Assembly (NCBI GenBank): GCA_036435485.1
Contig: CM071598.1
Location: 195,093,148-195,157,147 of the forward strand
Reading direction: 5' to 3'
Length of the DNA stretch: 64,000 nucleotides
Source of the DNA: Saposhnikovia divaricata
Taxonomy: Eukaryota; Streptophyta; Magnoliopsida; Apiales; Apiaceae
Made by a program: the position numbers and the translations under genes. Of the stretch, positions 22,883 through 33,670 are shown one piece after another. Within the stretch, counting starts at the first letter, position 1, and each line of letters opens with the position of its first letter. A model generated the notes under the pieces. The model saw only the letters and a program-made list of their open reading frames with translations, was not told the origin of the DNA and did not search any database.

Positions 22883-23555
22883 ATGTTAATTAGAACTTAC
22901 GATAAGACGCTGCATGCTAAAACGGGTGATCAACCATGTAATAGCACCGAACCATGTTTTCACATGATTATCACATTTGGATCCATAGGTACACTTTGGC
23001 CTTAATGAGTAACTACGACCGGCACCTCGGTCAAAAACGTTCCAATTATAAAGGTTCATCAAAAGGTTTAACAATTAGTCAATTTCCAAAATATTTATCA
23101 TACCACAATCTTATTCCAAGGTATAAGGTCGTATCCAGAATTATGAAGGGTTTAAAATTGGATTATTTCATATGTTAAGGTGAACAAATGGTTAGAGAAA
23201 CTAATTGGTATACAAACTTTAGAGTTTATAAGATTGATCAATAGTTAAATAGGCATGGAAAAAGTTCTCGCAAAGTTTTAATAATTTACGAAGCAAGGTA
23301 AAAGGTCTTGCAAAGGTGTAACAATTTAAATAGGCATAACAAAAAGTTCTTTTATGAAAGGGTTAACAACTTAGATAACATGGCAAAGGTTTTACAAGGG
23401 ATTTTTAGAGACATGGCATCAACATATAACGAAATTTAAAAATACAAGTCAAGGTGATACACTTGCCTCAAAAAGCTGATTATTACGTAAGTACGGGAAA
23501 TCACAACTACGGCTTTACTTCCACTGGCTCTTAATTACCTGGCCTTCTACTCGGA

Positions 23556-23557
<2 letters not shown>

Positions 23558-23619
<62 letters not shown>
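23558..23619. repeat. (TA)n microsatellite
   Basis: Uninterrupted TA run of about 60 bp immediately before the foldback MITE at 23622; a shorter TA run (23929-23950) follows that MITE. Confidence 0.95.
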
Positions 23620-23621
<2 letters not shown>

Positions 23622-23622
<1 letters not shown>

Positions 23623-23925
23623 TTGCACTCCATAGCAAACACCTTATATAACAAACAATAAAGAAAAGTTCTTATTTTTTTAGGCTCCATCCATCCAGCA
23701 AAAAAAAAAAAAAAAATTTTTGAAAATTTACTGTTCACGTGATGACGTCATGATGACGTCATCACGTGAACAGTAATTTTTAATTTTTTTTTTTGCAGAC
23801 TTGATAGAGGGTAAAGAAAATAATAACTTTTTGTATTGGGTGCCCCTGGCGGGGCCAAAGGATCTAATAGATATAAGGTGTTCTTTGTTGTTTGTTATAT
23901 AAGAGTGTTCTGTATGGAGCAAAGG
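23622..23925. mobile_element. Foldback MITE family 1, copy with palindromic core
   Basis: About 300 bp between (TA)n tracts. The ends are inverted repeats of some 40 bp: ACTCCATAGCAAACACC...ATAACAAACAATAAAGAA on the left against TTCTTTGTTGTTTGTTATA...TGTATGGAG on the right. In the centre (23728-23776) lies a 49-bp near-perfect palindrome starting TTACTGTTCACGTGATGACG. No coding capacity, hence a non-autonomous element. A second family member lies at 42671-42922. Confidence 0.75.
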
Positions 23926-24310
23926 CCTATATATATATATATATATATAGTATCAACTTAGTACTTTATAATACCCCACAACACTTACAAGGGATTTTTA
24001 GAGACAGGGCATCAACATATAATGAAATATAAAAAGACAAGTCAAGGTGATACACTTGCCTCAAAAAGCTGATAACTACGTAAGTACGGGAAATCACAAC
24101 TACGGCTTTACTTCCACTCGCTCTTAATTACCCGGCCTTCTACTCGGAAGGGATTTTTAGAGACAGGGCATCAACATATAATGAAATATAAAAAGACAAG
24201 TCAAGGTGATACACTTGCCTCAAAAATCTGATAACTACGTAAGTACGGGAAATCACAACTACGGCTTTACTTCCACTGGCTCTTAATTACCTGGCCTTCT
24301 ACTAGAACCT

Positions 24311-24314
24311 ATAC

Positions 24315-24362
<48 letters not shown>
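24311..24362. repeat. (TA)n microsatellite
   Basis: TA run with a few CATA interruptions at its start, after the third 163-bp unit. A further TA tract is at 24472-24507. Confidence 0.9.
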
Positions 24363-24365
<3 letters not shown>

Positions 24366-24469
24366 AGTATAGTATCAACTTAGTACTTTATAATACCCCA
24401 CAACACTTTACAATACCTTATAGTATCCCATAATAACTTATATATATATATGTCATAGCACAGAATACT

Positions 24470-24509
<40 letters not shown>

Positions 24510-24889
24510 TAACACAGAATACTTCAAATATTTATGACTTCACGAATATCATATCATCACATTGTCATTCATTGAATTGTAAGTGGAAAGACCCAGCATC
24601 AACTGCTTACTTTACTTATATCGTCTAATTTGTTTTGACAATTACAACACGTAACCGAACAAGATTACATATGCACGTAACACGTTCAGCAATTTCAAGG
24701 TATATTTATCGATGACTATCTAGAAATATCAATTTTGATTGAATATACTAACATGGTATAACATTCCAACATATATTACAATTTCACAAGTAATTTCATT
24801 TACAACAACTAAAATACATCTTATAATATCCTAAACACATCTTGTAATATAACATAAAATTTAACTATTTTTAAATCACATTCACAATT

Positions 24890-25450
24890 CTTTTATTCAT
24901 TTTCTCTCCTCTCTTATTCTTTTCTTTCCCTACTTATTCTTTCTCTCTCCCACCCCCTCCCCCTTGCTCCTCGACTACACATCACAAACACACTCACATA
25001 CATACTACACACACATGCATACAATCACACTCATATGCACACACACTCAAACACATACCAATACACACACCTGTATACACTAACATACACACAAACACTC
25101 ACCAGACCTGCACATAAACACACACAAAATACACACCAGACTTGCACACACACACAGCCCTACACACACGCACACATCCACATGCACATACTTCCTTACC
25201 ATCTCTCTTTGGTTTTCTTGCTCTACATCCAAAAACACACACTTGCAAACACTTATACAGCCTCATACCACTTCTGTTGCTCTTTTCCTTGCTCATTCGA
25301 CCACCACAACAACACAAAAATTCCCACAACTCACCCTCAACTCCCTCTCTTTGGCTCCCTCTCTTTTCACCTTTCTCACAACCAAAACTCCACCAACAAC
25401 CGCACACACTCGTTTCTCTCCATATAATCATCACCATAGCCATGCAGACA
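24890..25450. repeat. Low-complexity CT/CA-rich stretch
   Basis: Pyrimidine-rich (24900-24970) then CACA-rich (24980-25200) sequence, followed by C-rich, G-poor DNA to about 25450. The overlapping open frames here on both strands (115-133 codons) arise from the biased composition. They show no domain and overlap each other, so no gene is called. Confidence 0.8.
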
Positions 25451-26227
25451 TATATACAATCATATCTAATCAAGAAAAAACAAGAATAACAATTTTTCAA
25501 GTTTTTAAATCACAAAACCTTACTGAGAACAACATGCAACATTTAATATTACATATAAAGTCGAAAACACATCTTTATCTAGCTTGCATGTAAGTATTAG
25601 CATCATCCTTTAAGATTTTTCAAAACCCCCAAATCACAAACTCAATAGAATTCAATTTGCAAACTGTAGTTTTGAAAAAAAACCTTCATATAATAGTTTA
25701 ATTCATAAACTCACATAAAAATCACCATGGAAGCATGAATTGATTAAAAATGAAGAAGAAGAAGAACAGAGAGCTTACAGAATGGTGAGAGGGGCTCGAT
25801 TGAAGTGGCAGGGGTAGGGATGGGTTACATAGATTTTCGGAATTTAGATATTTAATTATGTAGTTAGTAAAATGCCCTCCACTACAGACTAAGTAGAAAT
25901 GATTTTTATGTCCTTAAAGGTCATTTCATAATCACATAAAAAGGATTTTTAAAATTAAGCCTTTAATTAAAAATGTTATACATTTGTTTTAAAAATAAAT
26001 TATTATTGGTATAAAAATAATGCATAAATATCCAAATGTTTTGAAATGAATTTTTAAATTAAATCTTGCATAAAATAATTTTTTATGAGTATTTTTGTGC
26101 AAATAGTATTTTTGTAAAAAATATTTTAAAGAATTATATTTTTAAATACATTCACAATGTCAAATAATCCCACAAATATATTAATTAATGTAAGACATTC
26201 ATTTTATTAACTATTCACATGTTTAAA
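25451..26227. other. AT-rich non-coding DNA
   Basis: No gene or clear repeat border recognised. 25740-25830 has a GAAGAAGAAGAA run followed by a G-rich stretch. Confidence 0.5.
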
Positions 26228-26562
26228 CTTTGTTAAGTGAATTAATTAGCACAAAGAAGTCTATACAGGCTAGTGATCAAATACAAAATAAAAATAAAAT
26301 AAAAACTAGAAACCAATCTAATGGCCCCGCCAGCACCACACACAAATCCATTGCACCCTCATATACACAATCCCACCTAATCACCTCCCTTTTTAATTTG
26401 ATTTTTCCCGGTGAGTTTTTTTCTGAAATTCGACTTCACTGTATTTTTCTCCATCTCCCAACGATTAGTTTGCATACCATATGTGCTATATTCCAACACA
26501 ATTTAGAAATTTTTTTATTTACTTTCTAGTTTCTAGTCTAAGGGTGGTTTTTATTAGATTAA
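26228..26562. mobile_element. Probable foldback MITE related to 45426-45783
   Basis: The right end TTTCTAGTTTCTAGTCTAAGG matches the right end of the MITE at 45426-45783. An inner block CTAATGGCCCCGCC corresponds to its GCGGGGCCATTA block. The right end abuts a 70-bp (TA)n tract. The left end is not well defined, so borders are approximate. Confidence 0.45.

Positions 26563-26564
<2 letters not shown>

Positions 26565-26634
<70 letters not shown>
26565..26634. repeat. (TA)n microsatellite
   Basis: 70-bp uninterrupted TA run between two MITE-like sequences. Confidence 0.95.
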
Positions 26635-26636
<2 letters not shown>

Positions 26637-27020
26637 AGGGAGAGTTAAGTTCTATCGACATCATATTTTAGTAAAGATCGAGGAAACCATATACGAGCTT
26701 TAATCAAAATAATGCAAAACTTATTGATTGAAAATCATGTTCTAGGAAAATCAATATTTCATTGAAAATCTTGAAAATCATCTTTGTTTTACCTGCAAAT
26801 TTCATTAAAAAATCTTAAAAATAATGTATGTTCTGCAAACAAAACATTGCAGAACGTATTATTTTCCTTGCAAAACATATATGATTTTTAAGATTTTCAA
26901 TGAAATAATGATTTTCATTGAACATTATTTGCAAAGATATATGTTTTTCAATGTTTTGAGTACACAATATATATGGTCTCCACGATCTTCACTGAACTGT
27001 TGGTCTCCATAGAGCTTTTC
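26635..27020. mobile_element. Probable foldback MITE between (TA)n tracts
   Basis: Starts GGAGGGAGAGTTAAGTTCTAT and ends CTCCATAGAGCTTTTC before TATATATA at 27021. The ends resemble those of the element at 42240-42652 (AAAGTTCTATGGAGTACT...AGTACTCCATAGAGCT). The inside holds inverted ATGATTTTCA/TGAAAATCAT-type runs. No coding capacity. Confidence 0.5.
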
Positions 27021-27107
27021 TTATATATATATATATTCTCATCAAATTTTACCATTAGAATTTCTAAGTTGTTATAATTCATCCTATATGGCCAATATCA
27101 CAGCCTA

Positions 27108-27735
27108 ATGGCCTCACACCTCACTAACCTCAATTTTATTTTCTCTTACAACACATCTGAATGCAACATAACAAGCCTGTCAGCATCTAACTTCTCAATA
27201 AATACTCAAACAACCTATGACTCCTCAACTAAAAAGACAACATTGATTCAATTGAATGCACCAACTCACCTTCCTACAAAGTCAACCCACATGAATTTCT
27301 TGGTGTGGCGTACTCAATTCCAATAGACACTAATTTGTTTAGGTGTTCTAGTTAGCTATCTTGACGGCATTATCGTTTCCCCTAGCAAAACACATAGAAG
27401 ATGGAAAATCTGACCTTTTCAATTTGAAATCACCAAGACAAGATCATTCTTAGAATTGTGCTTGGAAGCTAACACGAAGCAATTCAACCATTCATTTCTA
27501 CCTCTCAGACATCAAAGGAGATGTAGGATCGTCTTGTAACACTATTTACAAACAAGTTAATCAAAAATGATTTCTTTGAAAGTTCATTAACCCATGTAAC
27601 TCCAAGTCAATCGTAGAATATCTTCAAGATATAAGGTCAATAGCTGATGAGTTTGCACTTGCTAGATATCATATTTTCAACGATGATCTTTGACTCCATG
27701 TCCTTCGAGGTCTTGGAGATGACTACAAAGACATT
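27108..27735 (+). pseudogene. Copia gag fragment, degenerate
   Basis: ATG at 27108 opens a 72-codon frame ending in LNAPTHLPTKSTHMNFLVWR, the conserved start of a plant Copia gag. Further gag blocks follow in shifting frames to IADEFALARYHIFNDDL and LRGLGDDYKDI (27640-27735). Several stops and small deletions interrupt it. No LTR was recognised next to its start. It is a fragment that abuts the minus-strand LTR element to the right. Confidence 0.75.
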
Positions 27736-27739
27736 CCGT

Positions 27740-28379
27740 GTCCCTGCCTCCATAAGTGTTCCATCTGGTTCTGCATGGCCTTCTGCCACTCTATCTCGTT
27801 TTCTACCTTCAGCAGGCTTCTCCGGCATCGCCTCATCTTTCTCGACAACCCCATACTACACATGCATCCCATACTACATATGCAGCTTTGCCACCATCCT
27901 TCTGCAACGTCTACCTGAAACTATTACTTATTCTGTGCCTCCACCACCAGCGGCGGCTTCACCACCGCCTGGCGGCGGAACAACAAGGCCCGCTCTGATA
28001 CCAACTGTAGAAAATAACAATATATCAATATATTTATTAACTGTTTGGTATGAAGACTAAGAAATAAATTACACAGATATGCTTACAATATGCTTCAACA
28101 TTTTTTTTCAAGAACACCAGTACAATATATAGACTCTAAAATAATGAGATCCCACACAATAAGGACATTATTGACAGACTTCCTAAACATACTCAATCAT
28201 TACCATTTTATTTCATATGATCCTACAATCACTCCAAGTATAAGTGTGACCAAATCATACCACTACTCCAGCCACAAACAATGCAAACTACCAAATCAAA
28301 TGCAATCTATCAAACCAAATTAAAACAATGCATATATCTTTTATTTCTAGAAACCACGTTTAGATTAAAAATCCCAACA
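27740..28379 (-). mobile_element. 5' end of an LTR retrotransposon on the minus strand
   Basis: The LTR spans 28006-28379 on the minus strand: it starts TGTTGGGATTTTTAATC and ends TTGTTATTTTCTACA (TG...CA, 374 bp). Directly inside is the primer-binding site, GCTCTGATACCAA at 27992-28004, the reverse of TTGGTATCAGAGC (initiator tRNA-Met complement). About 250 bp of leader with gag-like coding (EIEWQKAMQNQMEH) follow on the minus strand before the sequence switches to the plus-strand Copia gag at about 27738. The rest of the element is missing. Confidence 0.8.
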
Positions 28380-29209
28380 CTAACACCCCATCCTATATCA
28401 AGGCATGTGGATAATTCGTTCAAGGGAAATATCATTATCAATTACATCAATAAATTATGATTTTGAGGGTTTTTTCCATATTTAGAATGGGGATCTTGTA
28501 GATTAACCAAATTGTTGAATTTGAGGTACAATTTGAGCTTATGACGTCAAGAATTTAATTAGAGTTTGTAACACCATTGTTCCAACATGACTTGTAATTT
28601 ATTTTCTATATAAGATGGATTACTAGTATCAGTTCCATCAACACATTATGATTATTTGAAGATTTTTGTATTTTAGCTTATTTTAGAATTTAGAATTGGG
28701 ATAGACTCGATTTTTGAAAAATACCTAGGGACTGGTCACATTGGTCTAGCTAGCTAGGGTGGAGGTGGATACAGGCGTAAGAACTTGGTAAAAGATTACT
28801 AAGAAATTAAGATAAATCGAGCCATATGAAATAAATTCAAAAAGATTTGTCTTATTTAGCAAAATTAACATTAGAAAATTTAAGACACAATATCATATTC
28901 ATGTATTGTTTTTAAAAATTGATAGCCTAATAGGGCATCGAGTGCAAACAAAGCAAAATTTATCCTTAGTTATTTAAAATCATCTTTATTTTTAAAATTA
29001 TGTGAAGTTGTGAACTTGCATGAAATTTACATTCAGTGAGAGTGGTATCTGCTTATAACATAAAATTGCAAATATATATTCACATAAAAATTGTTGGAAA
29101 AAGTTACTTTTTTTCTGATTGACTAGTTATTCATCCTGTCTTTCTTTCAGAATGTAGTATGTATTTCCTTTCACGAGCAAATGCTCATCATATGTTATTT
29201 GCATCACAG
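28380..29209. other. Intron-like AT-rich DNA
   Basis: No coding exon found. 28850-28900 resembles 1570-1640 in the left part of the window. A pyrimidine tract with ATTTGCATCACAG at the end forms the acceptor for the exon at 29210. Confidence 0.5.
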
Positions 29210-29350
29210 GGGAAAGTATATAAATGATCAGGAATAGCAAAACTTATAATGCTTCAGACGAGGGAGTTATGTGGTAATGTCTCCACTTCGGCTAATGGGA
29301 AATACAACTTCAGGGAGGAATACACCAAAAGACTAGTATCAGAACCTTTG
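29210..29350 (+). pseudogene. WD40 gene exon: LQTRELCGNVS
   Basis: Acceptor GCATCACAG before 29210 and donor TTG|GTATGC after 29350. From ATG 29249 it reads 34 codons (MLQTRELCGNVSTSANGKYN...), a strong match to the N-terminal third of plant DCAF4-like proteins. Upstream in the same frame is TGA at 29225, so either translation starts at 29249 or the exon is damaged. It ends in phase 0, agreeing with the next exon. Confidence 0.7.
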
Positions 29351-29738
29351 GTATGCTTCTACAATTATAAGAACATATAAATTAGGAATTTATTGTGCTA
29401 TGTCGTCATATTAATACATCTCGATGTGCTTGTACCCCCGACAAGGATTCTTGCAGTAATAAGGAATTATTTAGAACGAGTTTTTGGTACAATGCAGATT
29501 GGCAAATACATTGGCTTCAAATTTGAATGTTGTTACTTCCTTAGATGTTGTATTAATAAATATTAAATTAAATGGAATATTAGAGGATTTTACTGGGTGA
29601 GTTTTATGTTACTTCAGTTCACAATGCAAAGTTTTATGACTCAAGGATGCTCGTTGCCTTAGGAACCATAGATGTGATTCATGTTAACATTGTTGGGTTT
29701 ATTGTCTAAACATGTTTTATTTATGTTTATTTAGTTTG

Positions 29739-30058
29739 TGTTGGATTTATTTTAATCTAAACATGTTTTAAAAATAAAATATAGCTGTTGGGGCTATATG
29801 TTAGTGGTTGAATTAGCTATATGGTATTAGCATATTAGCAGGATCTAAATAAAGATAGAGGAGGGTTATTAGGAGTCTGTTTTGGCATGATAAGAGTCTG
29901 TCAGTTGCAGTTCCTACGTTTTAACTAATTTCTAGCTTGCATTGTTCCCTTTATATATATTATGTACATCAGTTTGATCAAATAAGAAGTTTATTATGCT
30001 CTTCCAATTCTATATAAAAACAAGTGTGTGTGTGTGTATCCAGTGTAGTAGTGCTTTA
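29739..30058 (+). repeat. 5' LTR of Copia element
   Basis: Starts TGTTGGATTTATTTTAATC, ends GTAGTGCTTTA where the partner LTR ends GTAGTGCTTCA. A TATATATATT block lies near 29952 and a (GT)n run near 30024. Confidence 0.9.
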
Positions 30059-30059
30059 C

Positions 30060-30072
30060 TTGGTATCAGAGC
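30060..30072 (+). promoter_or_regulatory. Primer-binding site (tRNA-Met initiator)
   Basis: TTGGTATCAGAGC, one base after the 5' LTR, the standard PBS of plant Copia elements. Confidence 0.95.
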
Positions 30073-30112
30073 TACGGTTACTGCTCAAACTTTCAGACAG
30101 TACAAGATTGCA

Positions 30113-30811
30113 ATGGACACAAGCAAGGCGAATGGGAGTGGGATTGGGCTGAGTTATCCTATGCTGACCAAGACAAATTATGCAGCCTGGGCTCAGAAGA
30201 TGACGGTGTTCATGCAGGCACATGGAGTGTGGGAGGCTATCGAACCTAATGACCCGAAAACAGTAGTCGAGGACAAGATTGACAAGCGAGCACTGGCAGT
30301 TATTTATCAAGGGATTCCGGAGGATTTGCTGCTAGCACTCGCTGACAAGAAAACATCAAGGGAAACCTGGAATGCTGTGAAAAAAATGAGTTTGGGAGCG
30401 GATAAGGTCAAGAAGGCAAAGGCCCAAACGTTGAAAGGAGAGTTTGAAAGTTTGAGTATGAAGGATAGAGAGCATTTGGATGATTTTTATATGAAGTTTC
30501 ATGGTTTGGTCTTCAACATCAGAGCACTAGGAGAGAGGATGGAAGAGAGTTATGTAGTGAAGAAACTTCTCAGGGCAGTTCCCTCAAAATTTCTTCAGAT
30601 TGCATCTGCCATCGAGCAATTCGGGAATTTAGAGGAGATGTCTATGGAAGAGGTTGTTGGTTCGTTGAAAGCTCAAGAGGAACGCCTGCGTGGGTCAACT
30701 GAAACAAATCAGGGGCAACTCCTATTGACAGAAGAAGAGTGGAGAAAAAGAGAAAACCACGAGGGACATTTGTTGTTGACTCGTGAAGAATGGATTAAGA
30801 GGAATAAATAA
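30113..30811 (+). CDS. Copia gag (UBN2-type)
   Basis: ATG 30113 (MDTSKANGSGIG) gives 232 codons to TAA 30809. The open frame extends upstream into the LTR, but this ATG is the first after the primer-binding site. Motifs: LTKTNYAAWAQKMTVFM near the start, then WNAVKKMSLGADKVKKAKAQ, and RALGERMEESYVVKKLLRAVP in the middle, all standard for plant Copia gag. It forms the particle around the RNA. The knuckle lies beyond the stop at 30872 as CFNSQAFGHFSYEC, with the second Cys changed to Ser and separated by the TAA. Confidence 0.85.
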   Translation: MDTSKANGSGIGLSYPMLTKTNYAAWAQKMTVFMQAHGVWEAIEPNDPKTVVEDKIDKRALAVIYQGIPEDLLLALADKKTSRETWNAVKKMSLGADKVKKAKAQTLKGEFESLSMKDREHLDDFYMKFHGLVFNIRALGERMEESYVVKKLLRAVPSKFLQIASAIEQFGNLEEMSMEEVVGSLKAQEERLRGSTETNQGQLLLTEEEWRKRENHEGHLLLTREEWIKRNK

Positions 30812-30868
30812 GGAACTCGAAGTACTAGCGAGAACCGGGGAAATCGAGGAGGAAGAGATAGGAGCAAG

Positions 30869-32040
30869 ATGAGGTGCTTCAACAGTCAAGCGTTTGGACA
30901 TTTTTCTTATGAATGTCCCAAGCCTCGACGAGAAAAAGAGGTCCAAAAGGAAGTGAATCTCACCAAGATACAAGGAGACGAACCAGCATTGTTGGTTGCT
31001 GAAATTGAGAAACCTGTTAAGGAGATGATGTTGTTCAATGAGAAAATGATGGTTCCAAAATTATCAAATAAAACTGAGGTACGTAGAGACTTTCAAATTT
31101 GGTACTTGGATAATGGTGCGAGTAATCACATGATAGGGCAATGAGGAAAATTTAAGGAGTTAGACAAAAGCATAACTGGAAAGGTTAAATTTGGGGATGG
31201 ATCAATGGTACACATCAAAGGTAAGGGAGTAGTGTCCTTCAAGTGCAAGAATGGAGAGGAGAAAACGTTAAATGAGGTATATTACATTCCTACATTATGC
31301 AACAATATCATAAGTTTGGGTCAACTCTCAGAAGCAGGTAACAAAGTCATAATGGAAGAAGATTATTTGTGGGTATATGAGGAGCAAGGTCGATTGTTGA
31401 TGAAGGTGAAAAGGGCTGAGAATCGACTTTACAATATAAGTCTTGAAGAAAGTAGTCCTATGTGCTTTCTGTCAAAAAATGAGGAAGACACATGGCTGTG
31501 GCACACAAGACTTGGACACGTTAACTTTCAAGCCTTAGAACTCATGTCAAAGGAAGGAATGGCACGTGGAATTCCAAAACTGGTCCAACCAAAAGAAAAA
31601 TGTGAGGGGTGCTTGATGATAAAGCTGGCTAGGAGTCCTTTTCCATCTCATACAAGTTTTGAAACGAAGAAACCACTTGAACTTGTTTATGCTGACATAT
31701 GTGGCCCCATTACGCCTGAGACTCTCGGAGGTAATCGTTATTTCTTGTTATTTGTTGATGACTATAGCAAGAAAATATGGGTGTATTTGTTAAAAGAGAA
31801 AAGTGATGCGTTTAGGGTATTTAAGAAATACAAAGCAGTAGTCGAAAAGGGTACAGAGAAAAATATAAAGATGTTGAGGACGGAACGAGGTGGTGGGTTT
31901 TGTTCAAAAGAATTCACCTTGTATTATGAAGAGATGGGCATTGCATGACAATACACTAATCCGTATACCCCGCAACAAAACGGGGTAGTCGAAAGAAGAA
32001 ACAGAACAGTAGCTGCGATGACCAGAAGTTTAGATTAAGG
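30869..32040 (+). pseudogene. Copia protease and partial integrase
   Basis: Protease motif WYLDNGASNHMIG at about 31100-31140; the usual Asp-Ser-Gly is Asp-Asn-Gly. TGA at 31142 follows. The frame 31205-31948 has GAG-pre-integrase TWLWHTRLGHVNFQ with CEGC, then the integrase core with YADICGP and VDDYSKKIWVY. The second catalytic Asp is Glu (RTERGGGF instead of RTDRGGEF). After TGA at 31946 the text continues with PYTPQQNGVVERRNRTV and then jumps to the polypurine tract. The enzymes are therefore dead. Confidence 0.9.
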
Positions 32041-32047
32041 GGGAATG

Positions 32048-32363
32048 TGTTGGATTTATTTTAATCTAAACATGTTTTAAAAATAAAATATAGCTGTTGG
32101 GGCTATATATTAGTGGTTGAATTAGTTATATGGTATTAGCATATTAGCAGGATCTAAATAAAGATAGAGGAGGGTTATTAGGAGTCTGTTTTGGCATGAT
32201 AAGAGTCTGTCAGTTGCAATTCCTACGTTTTAGCTAATTTCTAGCTTGCATTGTTTCCCTTATATATATTCTGTACATTAGTTTGATCAAATAAGAAGTT
32301 TATTACGCTCTTCCAATTCTATATACAAACAGGTGTGTGTGTATCCTGTGTAGTAGTGCTTCA
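32048..32363 (+). repeat. 3' LTR of Copia element
   Basis: 316 bp, starts TGTTGGATTTATTTTAATC right after the polypurine tract and ends TTCA, followed by the target duplication GTTTG. Confidence 0.9.
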
Positions 32364-32712
32364 GTTTGTTTTGTATTTGAATAAATCAACTCGGTTGAGA
32401 TAGGATAAGCTTAAGTCTGGTGTAGTTGCTATTTAGTAGGAGTTTTAGCTGGTGTTAAACATCTGGTTTGTAGGAGTATTAGCTGCTAGCAATTCCTTTA
32501 AATAATATCTGTACTTGCTCATTTCACTTTAATCCCAATTGAATATTTCATTCAGAAGTTTGCAGTTTGTTTCTTTCATATATCAGATTAACCCTATAAA
32601 CATGTTCGGTCAATTAATGTTCTTGTTTGATACGGGATTATTGTTGAATTGTCATGATTGGTTATACTTTTTTTTCGTGGAACTTACAGTAAGTTTGAAT
32701 ACTATGCATCAG

Positions 32713-32837
32713 ATTTGGAGGTATAATATGGAAGGTTTGACTTACGCATTGGAGCAAGTAAATATTATTGCTGAAATGGCAAATGGGGAGTTTAATACTG
32801 ACCTTCTAATATCAGGTGGTATGCTTGGTTCTCTCGG
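32713..32837 (+). pseudogene. WD40 gene exon: IWRYNMEGL...SGGMLGSLG
   Basis: After acceptor TATGCATCAG; donor GTATGC follows. Reads IWRYNMEGLTYALEQVNI and DLLISGGMLGSL in frame, the first blade region of DCAF4-like proteins. Ends in phase 2, which the next exon (TTTCCATG...) completes as Gly. Confidence 0.7.
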
Positions 32838-33049
32838 GTATGCCTTCTTTCAGTTTTTAATAAATAAGAATATATATAGCTATTAGATTAGATGTCATAC
32901 TGCACCTGCTTTAATATAATTAAATCAAAGAAAATACTAGTATCCGTGGAGTACAAGAGACGTTCAGAAACACAATAAATGATTTTCAGCAAAAACTAGA
33001 TCTGAAGATTACGATATCATAATATCGTAATGGAATGTAAGAACAGAGA

Positions 33050-33550
33050 AGATCTATACTCTTTATTAAAAACATAGCCCCCTCTTAATGGAATGTTATG
33101 TATACTACACTAAATATTAATTAATTAAAATTCTAATATTATATAATAATTTAATTTAATAACGAAATTATATACTATGAGTCTATTAACTAAACATTGA
33201 AATAAAAGTCAAGAATATAGTATTACATAGAACTTAGGGCTCCTTTAATTAATATTTTAAAATTATCTATAATAGATTAATAATAAATATAATTAATAAT
33301 ATAGCTACTCTTATATTACCTGTATGAAGTTATGTATATTTAATTAATTAAAATTATAATATTAAATATTAATTTAATATAATAGTGAAGTTATATATTA
33401 GGAGTCTATTAACTAGCAAATAAAAGTCGAGAATATAGTATTATAAACAACTTGGTGCTTCAAGATTTTGTTTTATTTAAAAAAATTAAAAATTAGAAAT
33501 TTAAGATAATTTATCACAATCGTGTTTAGCACGGGTTATCGGCTAGTAAT
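33050..33550. repeat. AT-rich direct repeat with Helitron-like end
   Basis: Two related 130-bp blocks containing GAGTCTATTAACTA and AGAATATAGTATTA lie at about 33100-33225 and 33330-33460. The stretch ends with a small hairpin CGTGTTTAGCACG and then GGCTAGT (CTAG 33543-33546), which resembles the 3' terminus of plant Helitrons. No 5' end was found. Confidence 0.35.
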
Positions 33551-33654
33551 AATAATTTATAAACAACCAATTCCAGAATTTTCTAAAGCCTACTATATTG
33601 GGTCGGATCGAATACACCTTTTTTTTTTTTTGAGTTTCTTGACCTATTGTCATC

Positions 33655-33670
33655 AAATGTCTAACAACAG
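33655..33670. repeat. Target-site duplication of LINE, left
   Basis: AAATGTCTAACAACAG; repeated at 40181-40196 directly after the poly-A run. A long target duplication is the hallmark of LINE insertion. Confidence 0.9.

Larger units (their letters stand above)
23393..24406. repeat. Threefold ~163-bp repeat with (TA)n spacers
   Basis: A unit beginning AAGGGATTTTTAGAGACA and ending CTGGCCTTCTACTCGGA occurs at about 23397-23556, 23988-24148 and 24149-24306; the last two are directly adjacent. After the first and third, a (TA)n tract and then GTATCAACTTAGTACTTTA (23951 and 24371) follow. The array probably grew by unequal exchange. No coding potential. Confidence 0.85.
29739..32363 (+). mobile_element. 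Internally deleted Copia element, full LTRs
   Basis: Complete insertion with 5' LTR 29739-30058, primer-binding site TTGGTATCAGAGC at 30060-30072, gag, protease and part of integrase, polypurine tract AAGGGGGAATG, 3' LTR 32048-32363 and the 5-bp target duplication GTTTG (29734-29738 and 32364-32368). The total of 2.6 kb is half the usual length because the integrase end, RT and RNase H are deleted; integrase breaks off shortly after VVERRNR. It could move only with enzymes from a relative. The LTRs differ at about a dozen positions by eye, so the insertion is not recent. It sits in an intron of the WD40 gene in the same orientation. Confidence 0.95.

Noticed and set aside
23547..23738. Open frame rich in Ile-Tyr on the minus strand
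   Set aside because: It is a translation of the (TA)n microsatellite.
25035..25593. Overlapping open frames of 115-133 codons on both strands
   Set aside because: They arise from CA- and CT-rich low-complexity DNA; products are repetitive His/Thr/Ser or Cys/Val strings without any domain.
29691..32600. Outer solo LTR (TGTTGGGTTTATTG start) into which the Copia element inserted
   Set aside because: No matching end or target duplication could be found, so the nesting is not claimed.
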